In this document: piece after piece, positions 59,524-64,000 of the stretch
Numbering within the stretch: position 1 is the stretch's first letter
Layout of the letters: every line of letters begins with the position of its first letter
NCBI RefSeq assembly: GCF_017498485.1
Contig: NZ_CP071795.1
Span: 3,780,501 to 3,844,500 of the forward strand
Origin: Polaribacter batillariae
GTDB taxonomy: Bacteria; Bacteroidota; Bacteroidia; Flavobacteriales; Flavobacteriaceae
Direction of reading: 5' to 3'
DNA length: 64,000 bases
The notes under the pieces: generated by a model
Database searches by the model: none
What the model was told of the DNA's origin: nothing
Seen by the model: the letters and a program-made list of their open reading frames with translations, nothing else
Program-made: the position numbers and the translations under genes

Positions 59524-62082
59524 TTAAGATTCTTTTTCTGTTCTTGTTTCTGGTTTTTTCTCGCCTTTTTCGATGTTAATGGTTAGTAAGTTCTTTTCTT
59601 CATCTAAATCCATCGTAATTGTATCGCCTTCCGAAAGTTTAGAGTTTACAATTTCTTCTGCCAAAGCATCTTCGATGTATTTTTGAATGGCTCTTTTTAA
59701 CGGTCTGGCACCATATTTTTTATCGAAACCTTTATCAGCAATATAATCTTTTGCTTTTTCGCTTAAGTTTAAAGTGTATCCTAAATCGGAAATTCTATGT
59801 AATAATTTATCCAATTCAATATCTATAATAGAGTGGATGTCTTCTCTTTCTAAAGCGTTAAAGACAACTACATCATCGATTCTGTTTAAAAATTCTGGTG
59901 CAAAAGATTTTTTTAGTGCACTTTCAATAACAGATTTCGCATGGGCATCTGCTTGGGCTACTTTTGTAGCTGTACCAAAACCAACACCACCACCAAAATC
60001 TTTTAATTGACGTGCGCCAATATTAGAAGTCATTATAATAATGGTATTTCTAAAGTCGATTTTACGACCCAAACTATCAGTAATATGTCCATCATCTAAA
60101 ATTTGTAGTAACATATTAAATACATCTGGGTGCGCTTTTTCAATCTCATCTAACAAAACAACAGAGTAGGGTTTTCTGCGAACTTTTTCTGTTAATTGGC
60201 CACCTTCTTCGTAACCAACATAACCTGGAGGCGCTCCAATTAAACGAGAAATCGCAAATTTTTCCATATATTCACTCATGTCTATTCGAATTAAAGAATC
60301 GTCTGAATCGAATAATTCGCGCGCTAAAACTTTGGCTAACTGTGTTTTACCTACACCTGTTTGTCCTAAGAAAATAAAAGAACCAATGGGTTTGTTTGGG
60401 TCTTTTAAGCCAACTCTATTTCTTTGAATTGCTTTTACAACTTTGGTAACAGCTTCATCTTGCCCTATTACTTTTCCTTTAATCATTCCAGGAAGTTCGT
60501 GTAAACGATGGCTTTCTGCTTCTGCAACTCTATTTACGGGAATTCCTGTCATCATAGAAACGACTTCTGCAACATTGTCTTCTGTAACGATTTCTCGATT
60601 TAGTTTAGAATCGTCTTCCCATTGTTTTTGGGCAGAATCTAATGCGGCTTCCATATTTTTTTCGTCGTCTCGTAACTTAGCTGCTTCTTCGTATTTTTGT
60701 CCGTTAACAGCTTTTGTTTTTTTCTCGCGAATAATTTCTAATTGTGTTTCTAATTCTAAAACTTGTTTAGGAACCACAATATTGGTAATATGAATTCTAG
60801 AGCCTGCCTCGTCTAAAGCATCGATTGCTTTGTCTGGTAGATAACGATCTGTCATATACCTATTTGTTAGTTTTACACAGGCTTCTAAAGCTTCGTCTGT
60901 ATAATTTACATGATGGTGTTCTTCGTACTTTCCTTTAATATTCTGTAATATTTGTATGGTTTCTTCAACAGAGGTAGGATCTACAAGTACTTTTTGAAAA
61001 CGACGCTCTAAGGCACCATCTTTTTCGATATTTGTTCTGTACTCGTCTAAAGTAGTAGCTCCTATACATTGTATTTCTCCTCTTGCAAGCGCAGGTTTTA
61101 ACATGTTAGAAGCATCTAAAGAACCTGTAGCTCCGCCAGCACCAACAATGGTATGTATTTCATCTATAAAAAGAATAATATCGTCGTTCTTTTCTAGTTC
61201 ATTCATTAACGCTTTCATACGTTCTTCGAATTGGCCACGGTATTTTGTACCTGCAACCAAACTTGCTAAATCGAGAGATACCAATCGTTTGTCGAACAAA
61301 ACTCTAGAAACTTTACGTTCTACAATTCTTAGTGCGAGACCTTCTGCTATGGCAGATTTACCAACACCAGGTTCACCAATTAACATTGGGTTGTTTTTTT
61401 TACGCCTACTTAAAATTTGCGAAACACGTTCAATTTCTTTTTGTCTTCCAACCACAGGATCTAGTTTTCCGCTTTCGGCTAATAAAGTTAAATCTCTTCC
61501 AAAATTATCTAAAACGGGTGTTTTCGATTTTTTAACCGATTTTCCTTTTTGAGATTGCTCAAAGGGATTTAGTTTTTCGGATGCAAACTCATCGTCAGAA
61601 GAGGTTTCTGCAATTGGGTTTGTAGGCAAATCTACATCTTCTACATGCAATTGTTTGTACAATGCTTTTGCTTCGTCGTAGTTTACGTGGTATTTATGAA
61701 TTAACTTTGTAGTTGGGTCGTTTTCGTTTCTAAGGATGCAAAGTAATAAGTGGGCAGTGTCTATCGAATCGCTTTGATATAGTTTGGCTTCTAAAAACGT
61801 GGTTTTTAGCGCTTTTTCTGCTTGTCTCGTTAAATGCAAGCTCTTTTTTTCTGTGGTTTCTGTAAAAGCAGGATTTGCAGGGTTTAGTTGTTCTAACTTT
61901 TTACGCAATAGAGTGGTATCTACATCAAATGCAGTTAAAATTTCCATTGCTTTTCCTTCTCCTTTTCTTATTAAACCTAATATTAAGTGTTCTGTTCCAA
62001 TAAATTCGTGCCCTAATCTTAGCGCCTCTTCTTTACTAAAAGCAATCACATCTCTAACTTTCGGTGAAAAATTATCGTCCAT
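59524..62082 (-). CDS. clpC: ClpC-type AAA+ chaperone ATPase
   Basis: Unfoldase that feeds substrates to ClpP. An 852-residue chain: two N-terminal Clp_N repeats (about 1-150, RDVIAFSKEEALRLGHEF), AAA-1 with Walker A IGEPGVGKSAIAEGLA and Walker B ILFIDEIHTI, a UVR-like middle region (KYEEAAKLRDDEKNMEAAL) typical of ClpC rather than ClpA/ClpB, AAA-2 with LGQTGVGKTQLAKVLA and VVLLDEIEKAHPDVFN, and a C-terminal D2-small domain. A possible ClpP-docking loop lies in AAA-2. It has its own terminator, and gyrA diverges from it. Confidence 0.95.
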   Translation of the reverse strand: MDDNFSPKVRDVIAFSKEEALRLGHEFIGTEHLILGLIRKGEGKAMEILTAFDVDTTLLRKKLEQLNPANPAFTETTEKKSLHLTRQAEKALKTTFLEAKLYQSDSIDTAHLLLCILRNENDPTTKLIHKYHVNYDEAKALYKQLHVEDVDLPTNPIAETSSDDEFASEKLNPFEQSQKGKSVKKSKTPVLDNFGRDLTLLAESGKLDPVVGRQKEIERVSQILSRRKKNNPMLIGEPGVGKSAIAEGLALRIVERKVSRVLFDKRLVSLDLASLVAGTKYRGQFEERMKALMNELEKNDDIILFIDEIHTIVGAGGATGSLDASNMLKPALARGEIQCIGATTLDEYRTNIEKDGALERRFQKVLVDPTSVEETIQILQNIKGKYEEHHHVNYTDEALEACVKLTNRYMTDRYLPDKAIDALDEAGSRIHITNIVVPKQVLELETQLEIIREKKTKAVNGQKYEEAAKLRDDEKNMEAALDSAQKQWEDDSKLNREIVTEDNVAEVVSMMTGIPVNRVAEAESHRLHELPGMIKGKVIGQDEAVTKVVKAIQRNRVGLKDPNKPIGSFIFLGQTGVGKTQLAKVLARELFDSDDSLIRIDMSEYMEKFAISRLIGAPPGYVGYEEGGQLTEKVRRKPYSVVLLDEIEKAHPDVFNMLLQILDDGHITDSLGRKIDFRNTIIIMTSNIGARQLKDFGGGVGFGTATKVAQADAHAKSVIESALKKSFAPEFLNRIDDVVVFNALEREDIHSIIDIELDKLLHRISDLGYTLNLSEKAKDYIADKGFDKKYGARPLKRAIQKYIEDALAEEIVNSKLSEGDTITMDLDEEKNLLTINIEKGEKKPETRTEKES

Positions 62083-62273
62083 ATTTTTATCTTATTGATG
62101 TAAATTTAGTCCTTTTTTTTGTAAAAAATTACAAAAAAGATGCCAAGACTGTATATCTGACAGTTTGACTTCGAAACTAAATTATAAAACAATTGAAAGT
62201 CAGCCAAATAAAATACTGTTAAAAATTATTAATAAATGTTGATAACTCTCTTTAATTGAATGGGTGGAAATCT

Positions 62274-62303
62274 TTGTAAATAATAAGAGAAATGCTATCT
62301 TGC
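62274..62303 (+). promoter_or_regulatory. Predicted gyrA promoter
   Basis: TTG (62274-62276), 19 bases, then TATCTTGC (62296-62303), close to the flavobacterial TTG-N19-TAnnTTTG consensus; gyrA starts 41 bases on. Confidence 0.55.
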
Positions 62304-62344
62304 CTTGTTTTAAAAAAATGACTAAATATTAATAGAAAATATAT

Positions 62345-64000
62345 ATGGCAGACGGAGAAAAGTTAATTCCGATTAATATTGAAGAGCAGATGAAAGCTGC
62401 ATACATCGATTATTCGATGTCAGTAATTGTTTCAAGAGCATTACCAGACGTAAGAGATGGTTTAAAACCCGTACACAGAAGGGTTTTGTACGGAATGCAT
62501 GAATTAGGAGTTAAAGCGACAGGTTCGTATAAAAAATCAGCAAGAATTGTTGGAGAAGTTTTAGGAAAGTATCATCCGCATGGAGATACTTCTGTGTACG
62601 ATTCTATGGTACGTATGGCACAAGATTGGAGTGTACGTTATATGATGGTAGATGGTCAAGGAAACTTTGGTTCTGTAGATGGAGATTCGCCTGCAGCAAT
62701 GCGTTATACAGAGGTGAGAATGCAAAAAATATCGGAAGACATGTTGGCTGATATTGATAAAGATACTGTAGATCACCGTTTAAATTTCGATGATACTTTA
62801 CAAGAACCCACTGTATTGCCAACTCGCATTCCAAACTTATTGGTAAATGGCGCCTCTGGTATTGCAGTAGGAATGGCCACAAACATGGCTCCACACAATT
62901 TAACAGAAGTAATTAACGGTACCATCGCCTATATTAATAATAACGATATAGAGATAGACGAATTAATGCAACATGTAACTGCTCCAGATTTTCCAACAGG
63001 AGGAATTATTTACGGTTACGATGGGGTAAGAGATGCTTTTCATACAGGACGTGGACGTATTGTAATGCGTGCAAAAGCAATTATCGAAGAAGTAAAAGGG
63101 CGTGAGTGCATTATTGTTACAGAAATTCCTTATCAAGTGAACAAAGCAGATATGATTAAAAAAACTGCAGATCTTGTTAACGAAAAGAAATTAGAAGGTA
63201 TTGCAAACATTCGTGATGAATCTGATAGAAACGGAATGCGTATTGTATATGTTTTAAAACGAGATGCAATTCCGAATATTATATTAAATAAACTATTTAA
63301 ATACACACAATTACAAACTTCTTTTAGTGTAAATAATATTGCATTGGTTAATGGAAGACCAGAGCAGTTGAATTTAAAACAATTAATTCATTATTTTGTA
63401 GAACACAGGCACGAAGTTATTGTTCGTAGAACAGAATTTTTATTAAAGAAAGCAGAAGCTAGAGCCCATATTTTAGAAGGTTTAATTATTGCTTCAGACA
63501 ATATAGACGAAGTAATTAAAATAATTAGAGCTTCTAGCAATGCCGACGAAGCAAGAGAAAGTTTAGTAAAGCGTTTCGAATTAACAGAAATTCAGGCAAA
63601 AGCAATTGTAGAAATGCGTTTGCGCCAATTAACAGGGTTAGAGCAAGATAAATTACGTGCAGAGTACGACGAAATAATGCTAACAATTGCAGACTTAAAA
63701 GACATCTTATCTAACGAGCCAAGACGCTACGAAATTATAAAAGAAGAATTAGTACACATTAAAGAGAAATATGGAGACGAACGCAGATCTAAAATAGAAT
63801 ATGCTGGTGGAGATATGCGTATTGAAGATATGATACCCGATACAAAAGTTGTGGTAACCATTTCGAATGCAGGTTACTTAAAACGTACAAATCTCGATGA
63901 ATATAAAGTTCAAAATAGAGGAGGAAGAGGACAAAAAGGTGCCACTACCAGAAATGAAGATTTCTTAGAACACTTATTTGTAGGAACCAACCACCAATAC
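62345..64000 (+). CDS. gyrA: DNA gyrase subunit A, 5' part (3' end outside window)
   Basis: ATP-dependent type IIA topoisomerase subunit that cuts and rejoins DNA. The frame is open from ATG 62345 to the window edge, 552 codons. N-terminal breakage-reunion domain with [19 protein letters not shown], the quinolone region [19 protein letters not shown] (Thr where E. coli has Ser83, common in flavobacteria), catalytic Tyr in AMRYTEVRM, and near the edge the GyrA-box [10 protein letters not shown], which marks gyrase rather than topoisomerase IV. It diverges from clpC with a 262-base gap that holds the promoter. Confidence 0.96.
   Translation, partial: MADGEKLIPINIEEQMKAAYIDYSMSVIVSRALPDVRDGLKPVHRRVLYGMHELGVKATGSYKKSARIVGEVLGKYHPHGDTSVYDSMVRMAQDWSVRYMMVDGQGNFGSVDGDSPAAMRYTEVRMQKISEDMLADIDKDTVDHRLNFDDTLQEPTVLPTRIPNLLVNGASGIAVGMATNMAPHNLTEVINGTIAYINNNDIEIDELMQHVTAPDFPTGGIIYGYDGVRDAFHTGRGRIVMRAKAIIEEVKGRECIIVTEIPYQVNKADMIKKTADLVNEKKLEGIANIRDESDRNGMRIVYVLKRDAIPNIILNKLFKYTQLQTSFSVNNIALVNGRPEQLNLKQLIHYFVEHRHEVIVRRTEFLLKKAEARAHILEGLIIASDNIDEVIKIIRASSNADEARESLVKRFELTEIQAKAIVEMRLRQLTGLEQDKLRAEYDEIMLTIADLKDILSNEPRRYEIIKEELVHIKEKYGDERRSKIEYAGGDMRIEDMIPDTKVVVTISNAGYLKRTNLDEYKVQNRGGRGQKGATTRNEDFLEHLFVGTNHQY

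Overview
The window is AT-rich chromosomal DNA from a member of the Bacteroidota, most likely a marine Flavobacteriaceae (Polaribacter/Tenacibaculum-like). This rests on the type IX secretion regulator PorX, an LpxC-FabZ fusion, a dual cyclophilin-FKBP immunophilin, TonB receptors with CarboxypepD_reg-like domains, several TTG starts without Shine-Dalgarno sites, and promoter-like TTG-N19-TAnnTTTG boxes. The genus is a guess.

Layout. 1-7.1 kb: the end of dnaX, a CPA1-type antiporter, a universal stress protein, a SulP transporter, then miaE and a DUF4268 gene that each carry a one-base frameshift at a short T run. 7.2-7.5 kb: IS4 and IS110 relics. 7.5-18 kb: DUF1287, porX, an HD phosphohydrolase, and a lipid A/central metabolism run (lpxD, lpxC-fabZ, lpxA, efp, a second lpxD-like gene, sucD, fabG). 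18-26.5 kb: a VWA membrane protein, a His-rich exported protein, a TonB receptor and CDF exporter (a likely metal locus), an SPFH protein, a 42-residue ORF with its own terminator, a CarboxypepD_reg-like protein and tRNA-Leu(GAG). 27-34 kb: a hexonate/hexuronate pathway (Zn dehydrogenase, uxaA, uxaB), an IS30 element and a lipoprotein sulfatase. 34.6-49 kb: a DEAD-box helicase, a Sau3AI-like restriction-modification operon, and a long minus-strand run (hydrolase, broken membrane protein, dihydroorotase-like, BatA-like, TIGR02757, dual immunophilin, outer-membrane barrel, prfC). 59.5-64 kb: clpC and the 5' part of gyrA.

The most interesting part is 49.2-59.2 kb, plus a satellite at 35.96-39.37 kb. 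It has the architecture of an integron cassette array without an integrase (CALIN-like). Twelve imperfect palindromes, each running from AAC to GTT (ten of 125-126 bp or similar, two of 55 bp), separate thirteen cassettes. The bases just inside each cassette's two ends are complementary to each other, as in cassettes that carry their own attC. Repeat variants travel with the cassette on their left, and all genes with real coding content read on the minus strand toward that repeat. Gene cassettes hold two small hypothetical genes, a lipoprotein (interrupted by an IS3 element) and an FRG-domain protein. Ten cassettes lack a clear gene and fall into repeated families that share an internal hairpin. 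An IS110 element with a candidate bridge RNA sits inside one repeat, and a second IS110 end abuts another GTT at the same distance. The restriction-modification operon is itself one such cassette, and removing it on paper restores a clean palindromic empty site.
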